The notes: generated from the letters alone by a model not told the origin. 64,000 bases of DNA from Pseudochrobactrum asaccharolyticum (GCF_003314995.1 NZ_QNRH01000002.1:186001-250000); one strand, 5' to 3'. Positions 29,480 through 38,664 are shown, numbered from the stretch's first letter. Made by a program: numbers and translations.

Positions 29480-31244
29480 GGTTCTCTCCCTCATTCTGTG
29501 TGGTTCGGTTGCGCCCGACACTCAGTTCTGAAAATTCGGTTTCGCAAAATGCCACACCACGAAACACATCATCTTCAATACCCTCCCGCTCCAGCCGCCG
29601 CAGTTGCACGCGGCGGATTTTTCCGGAGATTGTCTTGGGCAATTCCCGCACAAATTCCAGCGAACGAATGCGCTTGAATGGTGCCAGACGCTCATTGGTA
29701 TATTGCAAAACTGAAAGTGCGACCGCCCACGAAGGCTCCTCACCGGCACGCAACAGAATATAGGCTTTGGGAACAGACAGGCGGATCGGGTCATCTACCG
29801 GAATAACCGCCGCTTCGGTCACTGCATCATGTTCCAGCAACACGCTTTCCAGCTCAAACGGGCTAATACGATAATCAGAGGATTTAAACACATCATCGGC
29901 ACGACCGACAAAATGCAAATAGCCGTCTTCATCCTGATAGGCGACATCACCGGTACGGTAGACACGACCATCGGTACCGTTGAGACTGCCGTCCGTTTCC
30001 TGATAGCCCTGCATCAGCCCTGCCGGATGCTTGTCACCCAACAGCAGACAGACTTCGCCTTCTTGTGCCGCATGGCCATCTGCATCAAGGATCACCACCT
30101 CATAGCCCGGCAACGGCCTGCCCATAGCGCCGCTTTTCACATTCTGCGCGGGACTATTTGCCACCTGTGCGGTGGTTTCCGTTTGGCCATAACCATCACG
30201 AATTGTCAGCCCCCATGCCTCACGCACCTGCTCAATAATTTCAGGATTGAGCGGTTCACCGGCACCCACCACTTCGCGCAGGCTCATTTTACAGGTTTTG
30301 AGGTCTTCCTGTATCAGCATACGCCAGACGGTCGGCGGAGCACACATCGTCGTCACCGCACAGCGCTGCATTTCTGCCAGCAACACCTTGGCGCTGAATG
30401 CAGGCTGATTGATAATCAGCACTGTTGCTCCGGCATTCCACGGTGCAAAAAGCGAACTCCATGCATGTTTCGCCCAGCCCGGAGAGGATACATTGAGGTG
30501 AATATCTGCCGGTTGCAGACCCACCCAATACATGGTGGAGAGCGAACCGACCGGATAGCTGCGATGGCTGTGACGCACCAGCTTCGGCTTGGCCGTCGTG
30601 CCGGAGGTGAAATAAAGCAGCATCGGATCATGTGGCTGCGTTTCACTATCCGGCTGAAATTCAGCGGACTGATTGAAGGCTTCGTTATAATCATGCCAGC
30701 TGCTTTGCTCTGCGACATGACCATTCGGCACCTGTATGCGCAGCACCTCATTTCCGGCCAGTCCCTCGCATTTCTGCAACTGGTCGCCGGTTGCGAGAAT
30801 GGCGCGGGCATGGCCGCGCTTCAGCCGGTCGGACAATTCATCCGGTGTCAGCAAAGTGGTCGCGGGAATGACGATAATACCCAGCTTCATCGCGGCCAGC
30901 ATAACCTCCCATAAGGCAGGGACATTGCCGAGCAGGACAAGCAGATGATCACCGCGCTTCAGACCCAGCACGCGCAGATAATTGGCAACCTGTGAAGAAC
31001 GCTTGCTCAGTTCAGCAAAGCTCAGCCTCACATCAGTTTGGGAAACAGTATCGACAATCCATAAAGCGGTCTGATCACGGCTCAGCGGGTTCGTGGCAAG
31101 CTCGGCATCAAACCAATCCAGCGCCCAGTTAAAGGGCAGCGCCTCCGGCCAGACAAAACCAGCTTTTGCAGCCTGATAATCCTCGCGATACTGCAAAAGA
31201 AAATCACGTGCCTGCTTGAAATTCTCCGTACTCAGCTGCCTCAT
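29469..31244 (-). CDS. Acyl-CoA synthetase, AMP-forming (medium/branched-chain type)
   Basis: 591 residues. Activates a carboxylic acid to its CoA thioester via an acyl-adenylate. P-loop-like LLYFTSGTTAKPKLVRHSH, motif DGYGQTETT, and the C-terminal lid with the catalytic lysine in LPKTISGKIRRVQLR. The start at 31244 has GGGAGG 8 bases upstream. Within the operon it would feed free acids such as isobutyrate or a similar short acid into the dehydrogenase and hydratase. Second gene, 60 bases after the thiolase stop with a hairpin between. Confidence 0.9.
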   Translation of the reverse strand: MRQLSTENFKQARDFLLQYREDYQAAKAGFVWPEALPFNWALDWFDAELATNPLSRDQTALWIVDTVSQTDVRLSFAELSKRSSQVANYLRVLGLKRGDHLLVLLGNVPALWEVMLAAMKLGIIVIPATTLLTPDELSDRLKRGHARAILATGDQLQKCEGLAGNEVLRIQVPNGHVAEQSSWHDYNEAFNQSAEFQPDSETQPHDPMLLYFTSGTTAKPKLVRHSHRSYPVGSLSTMYWVGLQPADIHLNVSSPGWAKHAWSSLFAPWNAGATVLIINQPAFSAKVLLAEMQRCAVTTMCAPPTVWRMLIQEDLKTCKMSLREVVGAGEPLNPEIIEQVREAWGLTIRDGYGQTETTAQVANSPAQNVKSGAMGRPLPGYEVVILDADGHAAQEGEVCLLLGDKHPAGLMQGYQETDGSLNGTDGRVYRTGDVAYQDEDGYLHFVGRADDVFKSSDYRISPFELESVLLEHDAVTEAAVIPVDDPIRLSVPKAYILLRAGEEPSWAVALSVLQYTNERLAPFKRIRSLEFVRELPKTISGKIRRVQLRRLEREGIEDDVFRGVAFCETEFSELSVGRNRTTQNEGENHVR

Positions 31245-31277
31245 GCCATCCTCCCAAAAAGCATAAATCACTGTATC

Positions 31278-31297
31278 CGCGGTTTCATAAAACCGCG
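31278..31297. other. Intra-operon hairpin after thiolase gene
   Basis: CGCGGTTT pairs with AAACCGCG around a 4-base loop in the 60-base gap between thiolase and acyl-CoA synthetase genes. No T-run; may protect the upstream part of the message or tune expression. Confidence 0.4.
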
Positions 31298-31304
31298 CTG
31301 ATTA

Positions 31305-32489
31305 TCAGGTGAAACGCTCCGCCCCTATGGCTGTTGCCTCACCGCCACCGATACAGATACTGGCAATGCCACGTTGCAGATTATGGGTTTGCAGTGCAGC
31401 CAGCAATGTCACCAGAATACGCGCGCCTGATGCGCCGATCGGATGGCCAAGCGCACAGGCGCCGCCATGAATATTCACCTTCTCCGCAGGCAGATTGAGT
31501 TCCTGCATCGCCGCCATTGTCACCACGGCAAAGGCCTCATTGATCTCGAAAAGATCAACATCATTCGCCGCCCAACCGGTTTTCTCATAGAGTTTGCGTA
31601 TTGCCCCAATCGGCGCAGTGGCAAATAAACGCGGCTCATGGGCATAAGAGGTTTGCGCTGTGATGCGGGCAAGCGGTGTCAGCCCGCGTTTATCGGCCTG
31701 TGAAAGGCGCATCAGCACCAGTGCCGCCGCACCATCAGAAATCGAGCTGGAATTGGCTGCTGTAACGGTGCCGTCCTCACGAAAAGCAGGACGCAGAAAC
31801 GGAATTTTCTCCGGCCGTGCCTTGGCAGGCTGTTCATCCATATCAATCAGATGGGCGGAGTTGCCGTTTCCGGTCACAACGGGCGCAATCTCCTGTGAAA
31901 AATAACCGCGCTCCAATGCCGTCTGCGCACGCTTCAGGGAGCGCAGTGCAAATTCATCCTGTGCGGTGCGGCTGAACTGAAAGGCCTCCGCACAATCCTC
32001 GGCAAAACTGCCCATCAAGCGGCCTTTCTCATAGGCATCTTCCAGCCCGTCGAGAAACATATGATCGGTAATTTTGCCATGCCCCATGCGATAACCGCCA
32101 CGAGCCTTATCAAGCAGATAGGGCGCATTGGTCATGCTCTCCATGCCACCGGCTACGATAATATCCGCGCTGCCACCGGCCAGCATATCATGCGCCAGCA
32201 TCACAGCTTTCATACCGGAACCGCACATTTTATTGATGGTCGTTGCTCCCGATGCCACGGGTATACCGGCAGCAATAGCGGCCTGACGTGCCGGTGCCTG
32301 TCCCTGCCCTGCAGACAGCACGCAGCCAAGCAAAGTCTCATCAATATCCGCTTGTGCAATACCCGCCCGCTCAACAGCCGCCTGAATAGCGGCGGCTCCC
32401 AGTTGCGGTGCCTGCAAGGTACTGAAACTGCCCTGAAACGCCCCTAAAGGCGTGCGTGCCATGCCGACAATAACCACCGGATCTGCCAT
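31305..32489 (-). CDS. Acetyl-CoA acyltransferase (thiolase)
   Basis: 394 residues. Thiolytic cleavage or condensation of 3-ketoacyl-CoA. Nucleophile Cys in NKMCGSGMKAVMLA (near residue 90), catalytic His in GGACALGHPIGASGARI and second Cys in SICIGGGEATAI. Length matches the tetrameric biosynthetic/degradative thiolases. The start at 32489 (MADPVVIVGMARTPLG) has GGGAGG upstream. First gene of the catabolic operon and divergent from an AraC-type regulator, 139 bases away. Thiolase is not needed for valine itself, so the operon may also serve isoleucine or straight/branched short acids. Confidence 0.93.
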   Translation of the reverse strand: MADPVVIVGMARTPLGAFQGSFSTLQAPQLGAAAIQAAVERAGIAQADIDETLLGCVLSAGQGQAPARQAAIAAGIPVASGATTINKMCGSGMKAVMLAHDMLAGGSADIIVAGGMESMTNAPYLLDKARGGYRMGHGKITDHMFLDGLEDAYEKGRLMGSFAEDCAEAFQFSRTAQDEFALRSLKRAQTALERGYFSQEIAPVVTGNGNSAHLIDMDEQPAKARPEKIPFLRPAFREDGTVTAANSSSISDGAAALVLMRLSQADKRGLTPLARITAQTSYAHEPRLFATAPIGAIRKLYEKTGWAANDVDLFEINEAFAVVTMAAMQELNLPAEKVNIHGGACALGHPIGASGARILVTLLAALQTHNLQRGIASICIGGGEATAIGAERFT

Positions 32490-32628
32490 CTGCACTTCCT
32501 CCCAAAACTGCAAACTCAGATGAAGAGCTTTGAGCCTAGCCCTAAGGTCTATGGTACAGAATGACAGTTTGGACTTTATTTTATGATTGGTTTTGCCATA
32601 TCTTGTTTTTCAGGAGCAGGAGGAAATC

Positions 32629-33615
32629 ATGATCGGCAGAGGCTTTGTTGATGATGCACTCGCAGCTTTGCAGCACTATGCGCCTGCAAAACTACCGCTT
32701 GTGCTGGCGACCGCCGGTATTGATCCCCGCGCTTTGCAACAGCCTGACTTCAAACTGGATGCAGCACATTACAGTCGTCTCTGGCTGGCCATTGCCGAAG
32801 AAATTCAATGTGAGTTTTTCCGTTTCGGCCAGCGCCCGATGCCACCCGGCAGCTTTGCCATGCTCTGCCATGCAGCACTGTCGAGCGACAATCTTGAACA
32901 TGCCATCCGCCGTTCCCTACGCTTTTTTACCTTGCTGATTGGCGAACCAAGGGGGGAACTGATCCAGCGTGACGGGCTGGCTGTTATTGTGCTGCGCGAG
33001 GTCAGCCCTGCACGCCCTGCCTTTGCCTACCGCACCTTTTTTCTCATTCTTTACGGCGTGCTGTGCTGGCTGGTGAAACGGCGCCTGCCAATTCACGATA
33101 TTGCTTTTCGCGGCGTGCCGCCTGTTGACCGGCCGGACTACCTGGATTTTTTCAGCACCAAAGTCCGTTTCTTCAACCAAGAAACCAGCCTTGCCTTTGA
33201 TCCGGCCTTGTTGTCGCTAAAAATCCACCGCAGCAAAACAGCCCTGCGGCAGTTTCTGGCACAGGCACCGGCCAATATTCTGCTGCGCTATCGCTATGAT
33301 CGCGGCAGTGCCTCAGCAATCCACAAATTGCTGCGTGAAACACCGCCTGCCAGTTGGCCGGATTTTGCACAGGCAGCGCAACACCTGCACATATCCGAGC
33401 CGACATTACGACGTCATCTGCGGGCAGACGGTATGAGCTATAGCAGTCTCAAGGAAGAACTGCGCCGCCAATATGCATTGAGCTGGTTGCAGGATACAGA
33501 CAAGCCTGTTGGTCTGATTGCGGCTGAACTTGGCTATACGGAACCAAGTGCCTTTCACCGTGCGTTTAAAAAATGGACCGGCACCAGCCCCGCCGATTAT
33601 CGTAGAAAATTATAA
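32629..33615 (+). CDS. AraC-family transcriptional regulator
   Basis: 328 residues. N-terminal arabinose-binding-domain-like region of the OruR/ArgR type (residues 1-190) and a C-terminal double helix-turn-helix (ISEPTLRRHLRADGMSYSSLKEEL, then PVGLIAAELGYTEPSAFHRAFKKWTG). The ATG at 32629 is preceded by AGGAGGAAATC, a strong site, and is preferred over an upstream ATG. Transcribed away from the thiolase operon, which it probably activates in response to a small acid or CoA ester. Its stop is one base from the stop of the convergent PAP2 gene. Confidence 0.92.
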   Translation: MIGRGFVDDALAALQHYAPAKLPLVLATAGIDPRALQQPDFKLDAAHYSRLWLAIAEEIQCEFFRFGQRPMPPGSFAMLCHAALSSDNLEHAIRRSLRFFTLLIGEPRGELIQRDGLAVIVLREVSPARPAFAYRTFFLILYGVLCWLVKRRLPIHDIAFRGVPPVDRPDYLDFFSTKVRFFNQETSLAFDPALLSLKIHRSKTALRQFLAQAPANILLRYRYDRGSASAIHKLLRETPPASWPDFAQAAQHLHISEPTLRRHLRADGMSYSSLKEELRRQYALSWLQDTDKPVGLIAAELGYTEPSAFHRAFKKWTGTSPADYRRKL

Positions 33616-33616
33616 A

Positions 33617-34384
33617 TCATCGCTGATGAAACAACTTGCAAACGGATTGTCCGATCTGCCCGACACAGTGGTCAATCCGCGCGCTATTACGCTGAAATAC
33701 CGGCCATAACCCTGCCATTGTTAAAGCAACAAACATCCATGACAAAAGCACGTCGGATAAGAAATGCGCGCCCATCACAATGCGGTTCAGCGAGAAAACC
33801 AACACAAGAACTGCCGTCAAAACCAGAAACCGCACACGATAGACGCCCCCTAAAATCAAAGGGACAGACAACATAGCCATAGCACTTGCAGCCTCTCCGG
33901 AAGGAAATGAGCAACTGCTCTGACAACTATTAGCAATTTGCCAGGCCGGACTGAACAGCATCGCCCCGCCGAATTCCATGATTTCATTCGGCCGTGCACG
34001 ACCAACCAGATATTTTAGCGAGTGCACAATGACCAAGGCGCCGACAGCATAGACCGAAATAATATAGAGTAACTTATGCGGTGCGGGCAGCCAGCGCTGT
34101 TTGTATAATGCCTGTATAATCACAGTGATCAGCAATACAGGAACAATTATAGCCGGTAATGTGCGATGCAAATCCCGCAATGCCAGTAAGTACCAGTTTT
34201 CATGCAACGGAAATTTGCCTGTATCGTCCGTAAACCAGCCGGAAACGATAAGGTCGGTGACAGGGACAATCATAAAAATAAAACTGATTATCGCCGCCAG
34301 TCGTGTCAGCGTGATCAGTCGCTCATTACGAAGCCTGCCGGAAGATCTGCGGACAAATGCCGGCACAATATGATTTAAATCCAT
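33617..34384 (-). CDS. PAP2-family membrane phosphatase
   Basis: 255 residues with about six membrane helices. The three phosphatase motifs are K124-x6-R131P, PSGE (161-164) and R201-x5-H207-x3-D211 (NRIVMGAHFLSD). The usual PSGH of the middle motif has Glu instead of His, a change also seen in rhizobial lipid A phosphatases of the LpxE type, so dephosphorylation of a lipid phosphate at the periplasmic face is the likely role. Encoded 66 bases behind a DUF535 gene and downstream of a two-component system on the same strand. Substrate could equally be undecaprenyl or phosphatidylglycerol phosphate. Confidence 0.82.
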   Translation of the reverse strand: MDLNHIVPAFVRRSSGRLRNERLITLTRLAAIISFIFMIVPVTDLIVSGWFTDDTGKFPLHENWYLLALRDLHRTLPAIIVPVLLITVIIQALYKQRWLPAPHKLLYIISVYAVGALVIVHSLKYLVGRARPNEIMEFGGAMLFSPAWQIANSCQSSCSFPSGEAASAMAMLSVPLILGGVYRVRFLVLTAVLVLVFSLNRIVMGAHFLSDVLLSWMFVALTMAGLWPVFQRNSARIDHCVGQIGQSVCKLFHQR

Positions 34385-34450
34385 AAAAACTCACGCACAA
34401 AAAAATACAATAAAAACAACACATAAAAATAAATCATAAGACTGCCTTTT

Positions 34451-35440
34451 TCATGAGAGTGCACCCTCTCCGCCAAGCATCAGTTGTCTGCCAGCCTGTA
34501 AAAACACAGTCTTGCAAAGATCCCGCCTCGCAGTCTTCAGGGGCAATCCGGCGCTCCGGAACGGTAATATATAGCCAAAGCGACCAGCCGGTTCACCGCC
34601 CCGTTCCGTCCAGTAGCGATCCAAATCGGACATCATCTTTTCACGACGCGCACTGTGCCTGAAATTTATGACATGACTGTCATTAGCCACGGCCAGCACA
34701 TGAGTAGCACCACCAGCTTCTGCAATACCCTCGGCAACCAGCAGCAAGGCATCTTTCGGACGCACCCCAAAAAGATCACGGGTCGCGTCAATCACAGAGC
34801 GCTTTGCATCTTCGCTTTTTGCGCCCTGAAATCCGCCGATTGCTACAGTCACCTTGCCATTCTCATCCGTTGTAAACACAAAACTGAGCATCTGGAGAAA
34901 TGCCTGATCACGTCGCCGGTACAGGGTGATTGTAAACCCTCCTTCATGACGCGCACCTGCATGATCTGACAGGGTAAGCGAGAGATCATAAAGTTCGCGC
35001 TTACCTTCAACCTCAGCGATTTTAAGTCGTTTGCCTGACCAGAGCTGCTGCAAATCCTCCTGCGCCATATATTGTCCGGCAAGAGCAAAATGATTTTGCA
35101 ACCAATGCACACGCTCGCGCAGTGACGCTTTATGCAAAAAGAAATTGGGAATGGCTTTGCGGATCAGATCATCATGCGGCAGGCCAAGACGATGCTTGCG
35201 GGAAAAATCAGCTAAAAAACCATACCATCGCAAAGATGTTTGCGGATAAACCATCAGACGCAGCGTGAAAGCCGCAGCTTTTCGGAAACGTAACCGCAAG
35301 CCCATACCAAGCGCACGTTTCAGTACACATTGCCATGTAATCGGCTGAACCGGTGCAATCTGTAAGGGTAAGCCTTCAGAATGCACCTGTGCTCTGACAG
35401 ATTGTTTTTTCACTTCCGGAATATTTGTATAGCAATTCAC
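34451..35440 (-). CDS. DUF535 protein (VirK/YbjX family)
   Basis: 329 residues. Recognised by WYGFLADFSRKHRLGLP, HWLQNHFAL, the strand-rich GGFTITLYRRRDQAFLQML and RDLFGVRPKDALLLVAEGIA, then DRYWTERGG near the end, in the order found in VirK/YbjX proteins. Members in enterobacteria have been linked to PhoPQ control and resistance to membrane-damaging peptides; the biochemical role is unknown. No signal peptide. The start appears to be GTG at 35440 with a poor ribosome site, so the true N-terminus is uncertain. Neighbours are a PAP2 phosphatase and a two-component system. Confidence 0.8.
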   Translation of the reverse strand: MNCYTNIPEVKKQSVRAQVHSEGLPLQIAPVQPITWQCVLKRALGMGLRLRFRKAAAFTLRLMVYPQTSLRWYGFLADFSRKHRLGLPHDDLIRKAIPNFFLHKASLRERVHWLQNHFALAGQYMAQEDLQQLWSGKRLKIAEVEGKRELYDLSLTLSDHAGARHEGGFTITLYRRRDQAFLQMLSFVFTTDENGKVTVAIGGFQGAKSEDAKRSVIDATRDLFGVRPKDALLLVAEGIAEAGGATHVLAVANDSHVINFRHSARREKMMSDLDRYWTERGGEPAGRFGYILPFRSAGLPLKTARRDLCKTVFLQAGRQLMLGGEGALS

Positions 35441-35448
35441 AGCATAAT

Positions 35449-35464
35449 TCTCACTTTCGTGAGA
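35449..35464. promoter_or_regulatory. Small inverted repeat at the DUF535 start
   Basis: TCTCAC and GTGAGA separated by TTTC, directly upstream of the DUF535 start codon. It could be an operator or a hairpin in the leader; no known consensus matched. Confidence 0.3.
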
Positions 35465-35650
35465 GTTTGTGCGGCAGAAATGTCAAGATTTAACCGGAAA
35501 ATTATGTGACCAAATGCAAGCTATATTGCCAGACAATAAACTATACAATTTTTTTGACCGGATTGTCTTCAATCTATAAAATACTCAACAATCCGAAGAT
35601 ATTTTATTCATCGATCAGAAGGCCGGTACTGCAGTTACACTCAAAAAGCA

Positions 35651-36835
35651 TCAGCTTTCAGCAGTGGTTTTTGCAGGCAATTTTCGCGGAAAAATCATCA
35701 TGACGGAGGCGCCACCTTCCGGAAGGTTTTCTTGTTCCAGTCTGCCGCCATGCGCGGTTACAATCGCGCGTACAATCGACAACCCCAGTCCTGAACCGCC
35801 ACTCGCCCGTGAACGGGACGGCTCGCCGCGCCAGAAAACATCAATAGAATGTCCGGTAACATCCTGCGCGAAACCAGGACCGTGATCGACAATCCGCAGA
35901 AATGCTTCTTCTTTATTCAGATAGCCGCTTTCACAGCGCAGGTAGCCGCCTTCTGCCGCATAACGACAGGCATTTTCCATCACGGCCAGCATAGCCTGAC
36001 GCAAACGCTGATTATCTGCCGGTATCATTGCTTTTTTCAGATCAGTTTCCAGCACCATACCGGCATCTTCCAGCAATGGCCGCGATGCCTGCAAAATCTG
36101 CTCGGCAGCTTGCGCTATATCGACCTTGCTCCGCTCGGTCACCAGTTTCTGACTGGCAGCCAGTGATAAGGTTCGCAGGTCATTGACCAGACGTGCCAGA
36201 CCTTCAACTTGCGTCAGCAAGTCCTCAATACGGTCATCATCACGCGGGAAAACCTTATCAGCCATGCCCTGCAATGTGCCCTGCACAATTGTCAGTGGTG
36301 TGCGCAATTCATGGGCAACAGCCATTGTATTAAACCGTAGGCGACGCTCCATATTTTCCAGCTCTTCTGCCAGAGCATTAAACCGGTGTATCAGTTGCTG
36401 GACTTCGCTGGTACCTTTTCCGATATCCGGCACACGAACCGAAAAATCACCGTCACGCAAATTATTTACAACCCGCGTCAACTGCTCCAGCGGACTGCTG
36501 ATTTTACGGGCGAGCCAAAATCCGATGATACTGCAGATGACAGCAGCGCCGAGACCGAATTTCACCACCAGCAAATAAAGCTCTGTCTCGCCATCCTCAT
36601 AGAGCGGTTTCAGCTGATGAACCAGTGCCAGAAAATCCACCTCTTTCGGCAGCTCACCTTTATCAAGCATGTCGTAAGCCAGTCGCGCATTCGGCGTTAG
36701 CTGGCTCAGATATTCCTGCTCGTAGAGATTTTGCACCCAAAGCACACCAAAGAAAACAATGGTCATGCTCAACATCAGCAAAGCCGCAGTTATTAAGGCT
36801 GAAACCGTACTCAGAGACAGGCGTGAGATTTTCAT
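35651..36835 (-). CDS. Sensor histidine kinase (AdeS/BaeS-like)
   Basis: 394 residues. Membrane helix 11-34, a short periplasmic loop of about 50 residues rich in acidic residues, membrane helix 86-108, HAMP domain 109-161, then H-box with His175 (MAVAHELRTPLTIVQG), N-box ENACRY and G-box GGSGLGLSIVRAI. The LTIVQGTLQGM and LLTQVEGLARLVNDLRTLSL segments closely resemble AdeS, which controls efflux in Acinetobacter. Its start overlaps the response-regulator stop by 4 bases. No efflux pump is adjacent; DUF535 and PAP2 genes follow downstream. Signal unknown. Confidence 0.93.
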   Translation of the reverse strand: MKISRLSLSTVSALITAALLMLSMTIVFFGVLWVQNLYEQEYLSQLTPNARLAYDMLDKGELPKEVDFLALVHQLKPLYEDGETELYLLVVKFGLGAAVICSIIGFWLARKISSPLEQLTRVVNNLRDGDFSVRVPDIGKGTSEVQQLIHRFNALAEELENMERRLRFNTMAVAHELRTPLTIVQGTLQGMADKVFPRDDDRIEDLLTQVEGLARLVNDLRTLSLAASQKLVTERSKVDIAQAAEQILQASRPLLEDAGMVLETDLKKAMIPADNQRLRQAMLAVMENACRYAAEGGYLRCESGYLNKEEAFLRIVDHGPGFAQDVTGHSIDVFWRGEPSRSRASGGSGLGLSIVRAIVTAHGGRLEQENLPEGGASVMMIFPRKLPAKTTAES

Positions 36836-37530
36836 CTTGGTTCTGCCAGACGATACCCGATACCACGAACGGCCGGGAACAGCCCTGACGGACCGCCAGA
36901 AGCTTCGATTTTGCGTCGTAAATTCGCTATATGTGTATCAATGGTGCGCACCAGCGCATCACTTTGCGGCAGACAGGCATCCAAAAGATCATTGCGCGGA
37001 AATGCATGAGTCGGTCTGCGGATCATATGCGCCAGAATTCGGAATTCGCTCAGCGTGAGCGGCAAAAGCTGCCTTTCATCCCCCGTATCGGTAAACGCCG
37101 CATGCGCGTCAAAATCCACCAGAATATTCTCAAACCGGATTGCAACATTGGCAGCATTATTGCGGGTACGGCGCAGCACGGCATTAACGCGCGCCACCAC
37201 TTCCTGAGGATTAAACGGCTTGATCACGTAATCATCCGCACCAAGACGCAGACCTGACAAACGGTCGAGATCCTCCGCCAAAGCACTGACCATAATCACC
37301 GGAATATTGCTGTCGCGGCGGATACGCGCCAACACTTCAAAACCATCATATTTCGGCATTTTGACATCAAGCAAAATCAAATCAGGGGACAACATAGAAT
37401 GATGCCGCAAGGCAATTTCACCGTCCGACGCACTCACTGTGCGAAAACCGTCGCGGATCAGATAGGCCTCAAGAATACTGGCAATAGCAGGCTCATCTTC
37501 AACAATCAGTATCAGACCTTTATCAAGCAT
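36832..37530 (-). CDS. OmpR-family response regulator (AdeR/BaeR-like)
   Basis: 232 residues. Receiver domain with acidic pair in IVEDEPA, phospho-acceptor Asp55 (LILLDVKMPK) and Lys in VIKPFNPQEV, then a winged-helix DNA-binding domain (about residues 130-230, LTLSEFRILAHMI and DTHIANLRRKIEA). The stretch GLRLGADDYVIKPFNPQEVVARV is shared with BaeR/AdeR-type regulators. First gene of the pair with the sensor kinase. Upstream lies a palindromic repeat and no other gene of the same operon. Confidence 0.95.
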   Translation of the reverse strand: MLDKGLILIVEDEPAIASILEAYLIRDGFRTVSASDGEIALRHHSMLSPDLILLDVKMPKYDGFEVLARIRRDSNIPVIMVSALAEDLDRLSGLRLGADDYVIKPFNPQEVVARVNAVLRRTRNNAANVAIRFENILVDFDAHAAFTDTGDERQLLPLTLSEFRILAHMIRRPTHAFPRNDLLDACLPQSDALVRTIDTHIANLRRKIEASGGPSGLFPAVRGIGYRLAEPR

Positions 37531-37673
37531 TCTGCACCTCTAATGGCGGGGTTCGCACAAAGTCATATTCTCTGCATCCGACACGATCCATTGTCACCTG
37601 TCCGGAGAAACAGTTGCCAGTATAGGCTGATTGTCAAGATTGTGTGTAGGTGATGCCAAGCCTCAAAAGATGA

Positions 37674-37770
37674 GAGAGCGGTTACGGTTTATACTGAACC
37701 ATTGAAACCGCTCCATCTCTTTGTTTTTTCGCATGATCCTAGACTGTCTAACTTGACTGTGAAATGCTCT
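37674..37770. repeat. Palindromic intergenic repeat (Bru-RS/RIME-like), copy 2
   Basis: Left hairpin GAGCGGTT...AACCGCTC (37676-37713), a T-rich centre (CTTTGTTTTTTCGCATGATC) and a right end CTAACTTGACTGTGAAATGC. The right end is identical, in reverse, to the start of the copy at 63527-63633 over at least 20 bases. Sits between the response-regulator gene and a hypothetical gene, in a 318-base gap that holds otherwise only a terminator. Confidence 0.7.
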
Positions 37771-37782
37771 GATGCAACGAAA

Positions 37783-37812
37783 AAAGCACGGAAATCATGA
37801 TTTCAGTGCTTT
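37783..37812 (-). terminator. Rho-independent terminator of gene 37849-38664
   Basis: On the minus strand an almost perfect palindrome (AAAGCAC outer stem, one mismatch, GAAATCATGATTTC inner palindrome) is followed by a run of T. It lies 36 bases beyond the stop of the hypothetical membrane protein gene. Confidence 0.75.
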
Positions 37813-37848
37813 CTTTGTATCTCATAAATCCGATGCGATAGAGAGTAA

Positions 37849-38664
37849 TCAGACAGCCAATGCGTTATGAATAGCTTGTTTTTCATCTGCGGTCAGATCA
37901 AGACGATCAAGATTTTCATCCAGCAAAACCGGTACATCACAACCCTGTGGCAGTACTGCGAGTGCAGGTGTATCGTTCGCCTTGGTACCGGCTGCAACGC
38001 TCAGATAACACGGCTCTTCTTTTTTTGAAAAGCGGCTTGCACGCTTTTTCTTCTTACCTGCTTCATTGGTGTAGCTGTAAAACACGTTGCGAATACCGTA
38101 ATTTTTCTGAATACCGGTCACAGTGACGGCAACAGGCTTAAGCGGTAGCGGCTTACGCATTTTCTTATTCAGTCCGCGTACTCTGATCATAGCCACGATC
38201 ACAGCAATCGCACCACCAATCAGCAGAACCGTGAAAACCCCAAGAGTGAAGATACGATCCCAGAGCTTTTCGACGCCTAAATCCAGTGTCACCAGAGACG
38301 GGTCATCACCGGAACGGACGATTTCCACATCATAACCAGAACGGCTCGTGTCAAAAAACATGAAGCTGACACTCTCCTGAACGGATTTACCAGCACTATC
38401 CTTGAAAACAATATCGGCTTTACAATCAGTCATAATCAGCTGGCGGGTTTTGCACTCGCCTTTGCGCAAACTGGCATTTTCATCCACGATCGGATTTTGG
38501 CTGATTTTATAATCGCGCAGAATGCCCGGCCCCTGATACCAGAGCAGAAAAGCGCCAAGCGCCATACAAACCACCATAGCGAAAGAAAGCACGATACCGC
38601 CCGAGAGGCCGGAATTTTTAACCTGAATTGCACGACGCGGAAACGCCTGTTCAAGAGCCTGCAT
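37849..38664 (-). CDS. Membrane protein of unknown function, two helices
   Basis: 271 residues, no family assigned (some resemblance in layout to DUF3592 proteins). Membrane helix 22-44, an extracytoplasmic loop of about 90 residues with two cysteines (C71, C81) that may form a disulfide, membrane helix 138-161, then a cytoplasmic tail with basic stretches (LNKKMRKPL, AGKKKKRASRFSKKEE). The tail segment IRNVFYSYTNEAGKKKK looks like a small beta domain. Followed by its own terminator. The gene upstream on the same strand, 166 bases away, encodes an unrecognised exported protein. Confidence 0.8.
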   Translation of the reverse strand: MQALEQAFPRRAIQVKNSGLSGGIVLSFAMVVCMALGAFLLWYQGPGILRDYKISQNPIVDENASLRKGECKTRQLIMTDCKADIVFKDSAGKSVQESVSFMFFDTSRSGYDVEIVRSGDDPSLVTLDLGVEKLWDRIFTLGVFTVLLIGGAIAVIVAMIRVRGLNKKMRKPLPLKPVAVTVTGIQKNYGIRNVFYSYTNEAGKKKKRASRFSKKEEPCYLSVAAGTKANDTPALAVLPQGCDVPVLLDENLDRLDLTADEKQAIHNALAV

